The notes under the pieces were generated by a model. That model ran no database searches and was not told the DNA's origin. It saw only the letters and a program-made list of their open reading frames with translations. The translations under genes and the position numbers were made by a program. Shown here piece by piece: positions 20,425 to 28,195 of a DNA stretch of 52,500 nt (position 1 is its first letter; each line of letters starts with the position of its first letter). Source of the stretch: Commensalibacter melissae (GTDB lineage: Bacteria > Pseudomonadota > Alphaproteobacteria > Acetobacterales > Acetobacteraceae). The stretch is from assembly GCF_003691365.1 (NCBI RefSeq), contig NZ_CP033087.1, forward strand, positions 207,501 to 260,000. The letters are read 5' to 3'.

Positions 20425-21438
20425 CTAATTGTCCATACGAATCCGAACGCCGTGTCCAAACGCATAGGCCCGGATTACAATAGCGGATTCTGGTACATTA
20501 TGGGCGATTAATAATTTTGCAACTGTTTTTGCACGTAGCAAGGCAAGTGAAACCGCCGCAGTTTGTGTATCGGGGTCAAGAGAGGTTGTGTCACCATATC
20601 CGTGAACAAAAACGGTTCTGCCTTTTCTTTGCCAGGCAATATTATTTATTATATCTTCTTGTTTGGCATAAGGCGTGTCGGAATCAATCGGAAAACGTAT
20701 AAGCGTTCCTGTTGGTTCCTTAAAGGATAAACCTGAAGGATGGGATGGAGGGGGAAGGTTGATGTCCGGTGGGACATCAAAATCAGGGAAGTGGGATGGA
20801 GGGGGAGGATTGACGGGAATAGAGGGAATTACAACATTTTGTTCATCAATTTTTGCCCTAAGTTCTGGCATAAGCACGGGTTCGGTTTTATGGGATTCGA
20901 CAGTCTCGACTGGTTTAACCGATTTTTCTTTTTGATTGATCGTGTTGTGAATATTCGAGTTCTGGTTTGGTTGAGGTGGCTCTCCTGCCGCATCAAAATT
21001 CGCAGAGGATGCGAGATTTTCCGCAGGTTGCATGTTGGTGTTCTGACCAGGTTGATTATTGACAGGTTTGGTTTGAACGGACGATTTTGCAGGTGGGTTA
21101 TTCTGCTGTGCAGGTAATGGAGGAATATCAGGAATAATAATTGGGTTTTTTACATTCTGCCACTGTGTCTCATTTCTATCCTGTGAGAGAGAATCTGTGA
21201 TTGCATTACGTAAATCTTGGGAGGGCAGAGGAGGGGAGGCTGTTGGTGTCAACCCTACATAGGGATATTTCTGATCATTTCCCGGAACAGGCAGCCTAGG
21301 TTGAGATACAATGCCGCCTTCTATATCATGATATGCGTTTACGGGGGCTTTAATAAACACAGATTGGGAGCATCCCCCCAGACAGAAGAGATTGAAAAAT
21401 AAGATATATCGTAAAATTGGCTGCTGGATGGAAGACAC
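20425..21438 (-). CDS. Proline-rich lipoprotein with C-terminal OmpA-like domain
   Basis: 337 aa. A signal peptide ends in the lipobox L-G-G-C (Cys23), so the protein is probably lipid-anchored. Residues ~90-230 are a low-complexity linker rich in Pro, Asn and Gln with repeated P-P-P-S-H-F/P-D/S and P-P-D-I-N-L-P-P-P units. Residues ~240-337 resemble an OmpA/MotB peptidoglycan-binding domain (R-T-V-F-V-H-G-Y-G-D-T-T, A-L-L-R-A-K-T-V-A-K-L-L, G-H-G-V-R-I). It starts with GTG at 21438 behind TAGAGAGA. Likely tethers the envelope to the cell wall. It heads a run with aminotransferase, hom, glpX and recJ, which is functionally unrelated. Confidence 0.75.
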   Translation of the reverse strand: MSSIQQPILRYILFFNLFCLGGCSQSVFIKAPVNAYHDIEGGIVSQPRLPVPGNDQKYPYVGLTPTASPPLPSQDLRNAITDSLSQDRNETQWQNVKNPIIIPDIPPLPAQQNNPPAKSSVQTKPVNNQPGQNTNMQPAENLASSANFDAAGEPPQPNQNSNIHNTINQKEKSVKPVETVESHKTEPVLMPELRAKIDEQNVVIPSIPVNPPPPSHFPDFDVPPDINLPPPSHPSGLSFKEPTGTLIRFPIDSDTPYAKQEDIINNIAWQRKGRTVFVHGYGDTTSLDPDTQTAAVSLALLRAKTVAKLLIAHNVPESAIVIRAYAFGHGVRIRMDN

Positions 21439-21742
21439 TCTCTCTATACCCTTAATTTATAAAATAAAAACATATTTGATGAATTTTATAGTGTTTATAG
21501 GTTTTTTCTTAATACGCTATTTTGTTTCCATAATATAGATAAATAATCTTTTCCCCCTGATTTATAAGATAAATTGCAGATCATAATACGTGTTGTTGTT
21601 GTAAAAATAATAATTTTACAGGCATATATAAAAAACTGGCCAGTGAATAAAAAAAATTTTCATTTATCAATGTAGGGTGTATAAAAAATAGAGTAAATAA
21701 AATAAAAATTGTTTTTTTGAAAAGATAATTTAAAGGAAGATA
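21439..21742. other. Divergent intergenic region between the lipoprotein and clpP-like genes
   Basis: ~304 bp, AT-rich. It must hold promoters for both directions but I could not single one out. Small inverted repeats are present: ACTGGCCAGT at 21635-21644 and TGTAAAA-7-TTTTACA at about 21600-21620. Confidence 0.4.
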
Positions 21743-21745
21743 TTG

Positions 21746-22399
21746 GTGAAGCTTATGCAGCTTTCAGATGGTGGACAAAAACATTTCAGTGACAGTGATC
21801 CAGATGATGAAGAGAAAAAGGAGGATAAAAATTTCCCTGAGGCTGGTGCAAATAATGAATTGGAAAATAAACTTTTCAAAGAACGTACAATTCTAATTTT
21901 TGGTGAAGTGAATGACAAGCTTGCAAGGGAAATAAGCGGGCGTTTGTTGGCCTTGGCTTATGAGTCGTCTAAGCCGATCAATATTTATGTCAATTCACCT
22001 GGCGGTCATGTGGAAAGTGGTGATACAATTCATGATATGATCCGTTTTGTGGACAGCCATGCACCGATTAACATGATTGGTACAGGATGGGTCGCATCGG
22101 CAGGGGCCCTGATTTATGCCGCAGGACGTAAAGAACGACGTTTCTGTTTAGCCAATACACGTTTCTTATTGCATCAGCCAATGGGTGGGGTCAGAGGACC
22201 GGCGACGGACATTGATATCGAGGCCAGGGAAATTATAAAAATGCGTGAACGTTTGAATGCAATTTTTGCAAAAGAGACTGGACATTCTTATGATAAAATT
22301 GCCAAAGATACCGATAGAAATTATTGGATGTCTGCCCAGGAAGCCATCAAATATGGGCTTGTTAACCGTATCATCCATAAATTATCAGAACTGAAATGA
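21746..22399 (+). CDS. ClpP-like protease subunit with Asn in place of the catalytic Asp
   Basis: About 217 aa. An acidic ~35-residue N-terminal extension precedes a ClpP core. Visible: V-N-S-P-G-G (oxyanion region), nucleophile Ser in G-W-V-A-S-A-G-A-L (S119 counting from TTG 21743), His in F-L-L-H-Q-P (H144), and the head-to-handle helix G-P-A-T-D-I-D-I-E-A-R-E-I. The third triad position reads D-T-D-R-N-Y-W-M-S-A, i.e. Asn193 where canonical ClpP has Asp. Start choice: AAGGAAGA at 21733-21740 best serves GTG 21746; TTG 21743 and ATG 21755 are alternatives. It may form mixed rings with a standard ClpP coded elsewhere. Confidence 0.88.
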   Translation: MKLMQLSDGGQKHFSDSDPDDEEKKEDKNFPEAGANNELENKLFKERTILIFGEVNDKLAREISGRLLALAYESSKPINIYVNSPGGHVESGDTIHDMIRFVDSHAPINMIGTGWVASAGALIYAAGRKERRFCLANTRFLLHQPMGGVRGPATDIDIEAREIIKMRERLNAIFAKETGHSYDKIAKDTDRNYWMSAQEAIKYGLVNRIIHKLSELK

Positions 22400-22442
22400 T
22401 TTAAAAAATTAATGATTTTAAAAGTAAGGAGTCGATTTGGAA

Positions 22443-23435
22443 ATGTCTGACTTGGAAGCAATTTATACGCAATTACCTGAAGATTTACATACCTTGCCTC
22501 AGCCAAAATCAGATAAAGAGCTCGAGGAGATGAATTATCGAGTGCGCCATTGGATGAGTAATATTCCAGGCTCGATTAAAATCGGTAGTAAAGAGCATAG
22601 GCAAATGGTATGTCAGATGTTCCGTGAGACTTTTAATCCTTACAGACCAACTTTTATGGACTGGCCAAAGCTTACCGATCAGGAAATTGATCGTTTAAAA
22701 TCGTTGCCTATTTGGGATATCGCTGTGCAGACAGAGGGCAAGGCCCGTTTGAGGATGGCTGCCTATGTCAAAGAAATTATGGATCCAGAATGGGCTGATG
22801 CCATTGCACGAAATGCGTGGGAGGAAAATCGTCATAAGGAAGTTCTTTCTGATTTGGTCAGGTTTTATGGTATCCCCCTTGCATCAGAGTCCCCTTATTC
22901 GGTCCCAAAAGATCCGGAATGGGCCTATTTGGTAACAGGATTTAGTGAATGTTGGGATAGTTTTTATGCCTTCGGTTTGTTTGCAATCGCAGAAAAGTCT
23001 GGATTTTTCACGAAAGAACTGATTGAAACCTTTGAGCCTGTTATGCAGGAAGAATGTCGCCATATCCTTCTATTTGCAAACTGGTTGGCTTGGCATCGTG
23101 CGAATTTGCCCTGGATAAAACGTATCTTGTTTGAACTAAAAGTTATCGCTGTTCATGCATTTTTGGTTTACGAACGGATCGGTTTGATTAAAACGATGGA
23201 TGCAGAGGGAGAGGAGCATTTCCAAGATAATAATTTCACGATTAACGGAGTTGCTGAGCTGGGTAATGAAAAAACGACCCTTGCTGATTTTCTTCGCTTA
23301 TGTCTTTCAGAAGATGATCGTCGTTTTTCTGGTTATGACCGTCGTTTATTACGTCCAGAAACAGCACCCTTTTTGACAAAAATGGCTCTTTGGCTTCTTC
23401 CTAAAAAGCTGCTTAATAAACAATTGGTTGGCTGA
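22443..23435 (+). CDS. Ferritin-like diiron protein of unknown function
   Basis: About 330 aa. Numbering from TTG 22437, an iron-site pattern can be read: E100, E130-x-x-H133, E171, E206-x-x-H209, the four-helix-bundle arrangement of ferritin-like and diiron oxygenase proteins. The C-terminal ~90 residues are outside this fold. Function unknown; it could be an oxygenase, an iron-dependent oxidase or a membrane-hydroxylase relative. It follows the ClpP-like gene by ~40 bp, probably in one transcript. Start is TTG 22437 or ATG 22443, both behind TAAGGAG at 22425-22431. Confidence 0.7.
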   Translation: MSDLEAIYTQLPEDLHTLPQPKSDKELEEMNYRVRHWMSNIPGSIKIGSKEHRQMVCQMFRETFNPYRPTFMDWPKLTDQEIDRLKSLPIWDIAVQTEGKARLRMAAYVKEIMDPEWADAIARNAWEENRHKEVLSDLVRFYGIPLASESPYSVPKDPEWAYLVTGFSECWDSFYAFGLFAIAEKSGFFTKELIETFEPVMQEECRHILLFANWLAWHRANLPWIKRILFELKVIAVHAFLVYERIGLIKTMDAEGEEHFQDNNFTINGVAELGNEKTTLADFLRLCLSEDDRRFSGYDRRLLRPETAPFLTKMALWLLPKKLLNKQLVG

Positions 23436-23448
23436 ACGTTGGTCTGGG

Positions 23449-23479
23449 TTAATGCCTCATTATTTTAAGGAGGCATTAA
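23449..23479. terminator. Bidirectional terminator between convergent genes
   Basis: Perfect 10-bp stem TTAATGCCTC (23449-23458) / GAGGCATTAA (23470-23479) with an 11-nt AT loop. It lies between the ferritin-like gene and the convergent solute-binding-protein gene and includes the latter's stop codon (23476-23478). No long T-run, so strength is uncertain. Confidence 0.5.
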
Positions 23480-24561
23480 AGTGTTACACAAAACTGCTTG
23501 GCGATACGACCCGATTTCAGGCTGTTGGGGACTTGACCCAAAAGTTTGAATTCATCGATATATTGGGCAACCTGCTCCCACAAGTTATCATTTATTATGG
23601 CCATATTTCTGTTTTCATTCAAAAACATTTTTAATATTTCTTCAGGTCTCATTTTCTGCCATTCATCAGTTAGGATTTGACTGGCTTCCTGAATATGCTG
23701 TGATTGCCATACGGAGGCATTTCGAATTGCTGTTGCAAGATATTTGAGTGCAAGTGGATTGGATTGTTGAAAATGATTTGAGATTCCCAAAACATAATTG
23801 ATTCTTTGACTCCAGCTACCTGTCTGGCTCCCGGCAAGTTGGAACAATTTTTTATTGTTATGATGAAGAATTCGCCAGATAAAAGGGTCAGAACCTATTA
23901 ATGCCTGTATTTGACCTGATAAAAGAGCAGGAAGTAATTCATCTTTTTCCAGTTCAACCCATTTAACATTCAAATCCGGATTTATGCCTTTACGTCTTAG
24001 AAGAATAGAAAAGAATAGTTTTTCTTTTTCGGAATGAGGTTGAATTCCAATGGATAGATTTGCCAAATCCATCAATCTTTGGATTTTTTGTTTATGTGTA
24101 ACCAATAACCGAAAATCCCCACCATTTAAACCAATCATTAATTTTCCACCTTCAGAGCGGGATTTAAGAAGTTGTGGCAGCCAGTCCAGAATGGATAAAA
24201 TAGCCGCATCACACTGATTGGTCTTGAGTAGATCGAAAATCTGGGTTTTATTTTTAATGTTGGCAATGGGATCAAGGTTTATTTTGTAATGTTTCAGAAA
24301 ACCTTTTGTCTGGGCAATGGTGAGAAGCTGGTTTTCTTCATTCTTTAGGTATGCAATACGAATCATTTGTGGTGAGATATCCTGAGGCATTATCTCGGGA
24401 TCATGTTTATTAATGGAATGATATAATCCCATTCCTGTTAAAGAGCCTATTGCCCCTAGTCCAACCAGTAAATTACGGCGATTAAAAGATTTTTTTGTTT
24501 TATTTGAAAAAGGGGTCATAGAGCAAATTCTAGAAAATGAAAAAAATTGGATTTTATACAA
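23476..24561 (-). CDS. ABC-type solute-binding protein, NitT/TauT (NMT1-like), probable Tat substrate
   Basis: 361 aa from ATG 24561 or 347 aa from ATG 24519. The N-terminus has basic residues, a twin-arginine S-F-N-R-R-N-L-L-V-G and a hydrophobic stretch, so Tat export is likely. The rest reads as a periplasmic binding protein of the nitrate/sulfonate/thiamine-precursor class: I-R-I-A-Y-L near the mature start, A-K/T-x-K-G-F-L-K, D-A-A-I-L-S, and A-L-L-S-G-Q-I-Q-A-L-I-G-S-D-P-F. No ABC permease or ATPase gene adjoins it. Ligand not predictable. Neither start has a strong ribosome-binding site. Confidence 0.75.
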   Translation of the reverse strand: MYKIQFFSFSRICSMTPFSNKTKKSFNRRNLLVGLGAIGSLTGMGLYHSINKHDPEIMPQDISPQMIRIAYLKNEENQLLTIAQTKGFLKHYKINLDPIANIKNKTQIFDLLKTNQCDAAILSILDWLPQLLKSRSEGGKLMIGLNGGDFRLLVTHKQKIQRLMDLANLSIGIQPHSEKEKLFFSILLRRKGINPDLNVKWVELEKDELLPALLSGQIQALIGSDPFIWRILHHNNKKLFQLAGSQTGSWSQRINYVLGISNHFQQSNPLALKYLATAIRNASVWQSQHIQEASQILTDEWQKMRPEEILKMFLNENRNMAIINDNLWEQVAQYIDEFKLLGQVPNSLKSGRIAKQFCVTL

Positions 24562-24569
24562 AAAAACAC

Positions 24570-24598
24570 TTTACCATTAATTTTAAATTAGGTATACA
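24570..24598 (+). promoter_or_regulatory. Probable promoter of tRNA-Asn
   Basis: -35 TTTACC (24570-24575), 17-bp spacer, -10 TATACA (24593-24598). The start would be ~24605, nine bases before the mature tRNA. Confidence 0.5.
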
Positions 24599-24613
24599 AA
24601 GTCTACCAAATGA

Positions 24614-24689
24614 TCCCGAATAGCTCAGTTGGTAGAGCAAGCGACTGTTAATCGCTCGGTCGTAGGTTCGAGTCCTACTTCGGGAGCCA
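24614..24689 (+). tRNA. tRNA-Asn(GTT)
   Basis: 76 nt with encoded CCA. Acceptor TCCCGAA/TTCGGGA, D arm TAGCTCAGTTGGTAGAGCA, anticodon loop CTGTTAA (anticodon GTT), T arm GTAGG-TTCGAGT-CCTAC. Confidence 0.97.
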
Positions 24690-24838
24690 TCTAATTTAAA
24701 AGATGTGCAAAAAATAAGTTGATAAATTATATCACCTAATAAATATCATTCCTGTAAAATTGGCTATTATTCTTGACGTTGATAATTTGGAGCAGAGTCA
24801 ATTGTCAAATCTGTTTAAAAGTTAGCCGATAATTAATA

Positions 24839-24864
24839 ATGATACTATTATTAAATAGTATCAT
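24839..24864. repeat. Perfect 11-bp hairpin in an intergenic region
   Basis: ATGATACTATT (24839-24849) and AATAGTATCAT (24854-24864) form a perfect stem with a 4-nt loop. It lies in the 288-bp gap between tRNA-Asn and the mutarotase gene. No T-run follows on either strand, so an operator or RNA-processing role is as likely as termination. Confidence 0.5.
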
Positions 24865-24977
24865 GGGTTATTGAATGCAGTGGGCATGAATATGTATTAT
24901 TCATTAATGGATATATATGGATATTAAATGAAGACCATAAATTTAAAATATATACCCATTTATTGAATCATTGAAAG

Positions 24978-25877
24978 TTATTGGCGCTCTGTAACATGTA
25001 TAGACATTTCTATCATGTCTTTTGTCTTGGGTTTAATAATTTGCATTTGATTCAATAGTGTTCCAACTTCAAGGCACATCACTTGATTCCATAATGATGC
25101 AGGAAATTGATCTAAGGTTTTGGCTTGTTCTTTCCAAGGTGTCCATAACACGGCAGAATGTGAGAAAGGAGCTCGGATGATAATGTTTCTTTTCCATATA
25201 GGATCAATAATAGTTATTTCAGAGGGAACATCACTGTAAATTCGATCAACGGGACCAGTTAAATGGTGAAAGAATTTTTGTATGCCTGATTTCTGCTGAC
25301 CCAATGCATTTTGTTCTGTATAGGTTAGATTTTCCAATCCATGAATATGGATATTACGGATATCACTGACATGGAAATAGTTATGTAAAGCCTGAGTTAT
25401 GGCAATATCCTGGTTACTCTTGTTTTCAATATGAAGTTGTATGCTTAAAATCTCATTAAAACATATAATGAATTTCAATTCCGTTTCATGTGGCCATTCC
25501 GGAGTTAATGTTGGTGAGGTTTGTAGACTATTAATGATAATGATCCCTGATTTTGATGCATCAAGCTGATGATTTTTCCATTCAATGCAACGTGCAAAGC
25601 CATGCGATAATGCGGGATGAGTTATGCTATGCATATTTTGGACTATTGAAGGATTGGCTTTAAGATGACCGAACCAGGGCCAGCATAACGGGATGCCACT
25701 TCTTATGGCTTTGCCATCCTGATAGGTAGCCTTTGAATTTCCCCATAAAATATCCGGCTTTTTAAGAGATTCATAACGTATGATCTGAGCTCTTTTAGGA
25801 ATATAATCGAGAAATCTGTCTAAAAAATGTAAACGTAAGGCTTCATAGGGACCATATTGAATTTTTTCAATTTTCAT
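24978..25877 (-). CDS. D-hexose-6-phosphate mutarotase-like (aldose 1-epimerase family, YeaD type)
   Basis: 299 aa. Beta-sandwich epimerase of the YeaD group: G-K-A-I-R-S-G-I-P-L-C-W-P-W-F-G-H near residue 60, A-L-S-H-G-F-A-R ~95, T-Q-A-L-H-N-Y-F-H-V-S (catalytic His) near 165, and C-L-E-V-G-T-L with the catalytic Glu near 275. It interconverts alpha and beta anomers of hexose-6-phosphates. Single gene between a structured spacer and the DUF4385 gene. Confidence 0.88.
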   Translation of the reverse strand: MKIEKIQYGPYEALRLHFLDRFLDYIPKRAQIIRYESLKKPDILWGNSKATYQDGKAIRSGIPLCWPWFGHLKANPSIVQNMHSITHPALSHGFARCIEWKNHQLDASKSGIIIINSLQTSPTLTPEWPHETELKFIICFNEILSIQLHIENKSNQDIAITQALHNYFHVSDIRNIHIHGLENLTYTEQNALGQQKSGIQKFFHHLTGPVDRIYSDVPSEITIIDPIWKRNIIIRAPFSHSAVLWTPWKEQAKTLDQFPASLWNQVMCLEVGTLLNQMQIIKPKTKDMIEMSIHVTERQ

Positions 25878-26026
25878 TTTCTTCCATTGAAATAATATTG
25901 ATGATTAAAATGACCTACTTGCTATAAAAAAACAAATAAGACAATTTAGGTTTATAGTCCTAATAAATCTATAAGCCAAAACATATAATGGTTGTTTTTT
26001 AATGATGCAGAATTTGGGTGGAATAA

Positions 26027-26584
26027 ATGAACAAAAGAAGTGATTTGATTCCATATTGTAAAAATCGTGTCGTTTCGTCCAGTTTTGATTATTCCTTGAA
26101 TTTTGGAAAAATAGATTTTCGCAAACATCCTGAATATTATCGCATTGGCAATGGAGAACAAGGAGTATTGCTGGTCGAGCCATACAAGTCAGAAATATTG
26201 CCTTATTGGCAATTTGCGACTGTTGAAAAGGCAAGGGAAAGCAGTGAAAAGATATATCAATTATTTTTGCAGTATTTGAAACAAGAAGATTTTGTTGGGG
26301 CTGATATGGCGCGTAAATTTCTGCAGATGGGTTATACGCGTGCCCGACGTTATGCTAATCATAAAGGTGGCAAAAAATATAATGGATTTGTTCCCAAAGA
26401 TAAAAAGGGTTTGAGTGGATCTCATGGTCGTCAGGAGTTACCCAAAGGTTTTGAGGATCCGATTAAGGCAAAAGCGGCATCAGTTTTTAAACAGAAATGG
26501 AAACAGGCAAGAGAACATTCAAAATATAAAAGTTTGAAAGAGAATTTTGTAAAAAAAGTTTCAAAAACAGCGGTCAATAATTAA
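26027..26584 (+). CDS. DUF4385 family protein
   Basis: 185 aa, soluble and basic. The segment D-F-R-K-H-P-E-Y-Y-R-I-G-N-G-E-Q-G-V-L-L, then P-Y-K-S-E-I-L-P-Y-W-F/Q-F-A-T, D-F-V-G-A-D-M-A-R-K-F-L-Q-M-G-Y-T-R-A-R-R-Y-A-N-H-K-G-G-K-K-Y is the recognisable DUF4385 core. The C-terminal ~50 residues are Lys-rich. Function unknown; the basic surface suggests nucleic-acid contact, but that is a guess. It stands alone. Confidence 0.85.
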   Translation: MNKRSDLIPYCKNRVVSSSFDYSLNFGKIDFRKHPEYYRIGNGEQGVLLVEPYKSEILPYWQFATVEKARESSEKIYQLFLQYLKQEDFVGADMARKFLQMGYTRARRYANHKGGKKYNGFVPKDKKGLSGSHGRQELPKGFEDPIKAKAASVFKQKWKQAREHSKYKSLKENFVKKVSKTAVNN

Positions 26585-26639
26585 GGTACTATAAAGGTTT
26601 TTGCTCTTTTCCAAGAATATAACCATTTTGTTTTAAGTG

Positions 26640-27333
26640 GGTATGCCAATATTTTTCAATTTGGCATAATCATGGTAATTATTTGGTAAATTTTTTACTG
26701 TGGTTAAATTCAGCTGCATGGCACAGCTCATGGAGGATAACATAATCAATGGCGGCGGGATTTGCCTTGATTAGATGTTGAGTTAAGGTAATGATCACAT
26801 TATTTTTTTGATTATAACTACCCCATTGATTTTTCAATTCGTAACAAAGGTGGTTTATTTTGCCAATCAATTTAACAAATTCTTGATTTTAAAAGAGAAA
26901 GACGTTCAGAAAAAACCTTTAAAGCCTCAAATTTATATTAGTTTTGAAGCATGCTATAGATTCTTGACGGAAAATTCTCTCGAACTGTTATTGCAATATG
27001 ATGATCAATTAACTGGATAGTTTGTGCCTGATTGGTTATTTTAAGAATTTTTAAAGGATAAAGGTGTCCTAAATAAAGATGTTTTTCATGATTGATATAC
27101 TGGTAATGGGATTCTTGAAATATAGGATTGGTGTAAATTCAGTTCTTATGATAATCCAGAATTTCAAGAACACGCTGATGGGAAACAGATGGATGAGCCT
27201 TTATTTTGATAATTTTATCTGTAGTGATTTCAAGGGTAATTCTGTTCCTATTATGATTATGAGTTAGATGAAGCTGACAGTTGAATTTTTGATTATTACA
27301 AGAAAAATCAAAATGTTTGACAGGATAATCCAA
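26640..27333 (-). pseudogene. Decayed YgjP-like zinc metallopeptidase (DUF45/M48-like)
   Basis: Remains of one gene can be followed on the minus strand across three stops and at least two frame changes. N-terminal part: K-F-N-C-Q-L ... R-N-R-I-T-L-E-I ending at an in-frame TGA (27139-27141). The same frame continues H-L-Y-L-G-H-L-Y-P-L-K-I, then reads TAA where the family has Trp (L-x-x-[stop]-Y-K-F-E-A-L). A shifted frame gives the zinc motif V-I-L-H-E-L-C-H-A-A-E-F-N-H-S-K-K-F. A third frame gives M-P-N-[stop]-K, the family P-x-W. No intact start. Clearly non-functional. Confidence 0.8.
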
Positions 27334-27377
27334 AATAAAACAGATTTTGAAGGGGACAATTATATCATAATACAAGA

Positions 27378-27452
27378 TGGCTGGGGTGGGAGGATTCGAA
27401 CCTCCGCATGGCGGAATCAAAATCCGCTGCCTTACCGCTTGGCTACACCCCA
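27378..27452 (-). tRNA. tRNA-Gln(TTG)
   Basis: 75 nt with encoded CCA, minus strand: starts TGGGGTGTAGCCAAGCGG, anticodon loop TTTTGAT (anticodon TTG), T arm GGAGG-TTCGAAT-CCTCC, acceptor CACCCCA before GCCA. Confidence 0.97.
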
Positions 27453-27524
27453 AGGTTTGTTAAAGCATCTTTTAAAGGAGTTATTAGGTTTCGTAAAGAG
27501 GAAAAATAAAAAATTTTTTAAAAT

Positions 27525-28172
27525 TTATTGTTGGTTTCCATCTTTATCTGAATAATAGGAATTATCCACTTGATTCTTCTTTTTTCCATTTTGATCTGTT
27601 ACAGTTCTTTGAACACAATAACGAGCAAATTTTCCAGCTTTTTTAAAGCTTTTATCTAATGAAGCCATGGTTTGGGATAAATCTGAGCTTTCATCTTTTA
27701 ACCAGATACGCATATTTAGCGCCCAAATGGCTGTCAGTCCCTTTATACAAGCAATTCCACGTAGGCCGCTTGTGTTGATTTCCGCTGCTTCAGCTAGCCA
27801 TTTCATACTGTTTTGAATGGCTATCTGTAGAAGAAATGCTAATGGAGGGTTAAGGGGTAAGGAATGAATTGCAGAAATCAAACCTTGTCGATATTGTTGG
27901 AACGTATCAAACCGTTCCATAAAAAGATCGAATAAATATTCAGGAACGGGTTGATGCTGGTAGGATTGTTTCAATGCAGCCTGATCGGCGAGACGGTTCA
28001 GATAAAGTAAAAGGGAGGATTTGCAAGGGAATAATTTTCGTGCCATATCAAGCGAAACATTACAGCGTCGTGCCGCGTCACTTAATGACATGGCGTTCCA
28101 TCCTTGTTCTGCTGCCAGATCCATGGAATTTTTTAAAATACGGTGGCGTATTTCTTCATCAGACATCATCAA
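27525..28172 (-). CDS. TetR/COQ9-like helical protein
   Basis: 215 aa. N-terminal TetR-like helix-turn-helix: I-R-H-R-I-L-K-N-S-M-D-L-A-A-E-Q-G-W-N-A-M-S-L-S-D-A-A-R-R-C-N-V-S-L-D-M-A-R-K-L-F (about 6-46). C-terminal helical domain, then a polar Lys/Asn tail. The G-W-x-x-x-S-L-x-x-A-A pattern is shared by TetR regulators and by COQ9, a ubiquinone-biosynthesis accessory protein of alphaproteobacteria. The nearby ubiK favours the COQ9-like reading. It starts 23 bp after proC and is probably co-transcribed. Confidence 0.7.
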   Translation of the reverse strand: MMMSDEEIRHRILKNSMDLAAEQGWNAMSLSDAARRCNVSLDMARKLFPCKSSLLLYLNRLADQAALKQSYQHQPVPEYLFDLFMERFDTFQQYRQGLISAIHSLPLNPPLAFLLQIAIQNSMKWLAEAAEINTSGLRGIACIKGLTAIWALNMRIWLKDESSDLSQTMASLDKSFKKAGKFARYCVQRTVTDQNGKKKNQVDNSYYSDKDGNQQ

Positions 28173-28195
28173 TCTCCTATATTGCTTTTGTTATT

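Noticed and set aside
20517-21402. Plus-strand frames opposite the proline-rich lipoprotein
   Set aside because: They are mirror images of a Pro/Gly-rich codon pattern, and the minus-strand reading has signal peptide, lipobox and domain structure.
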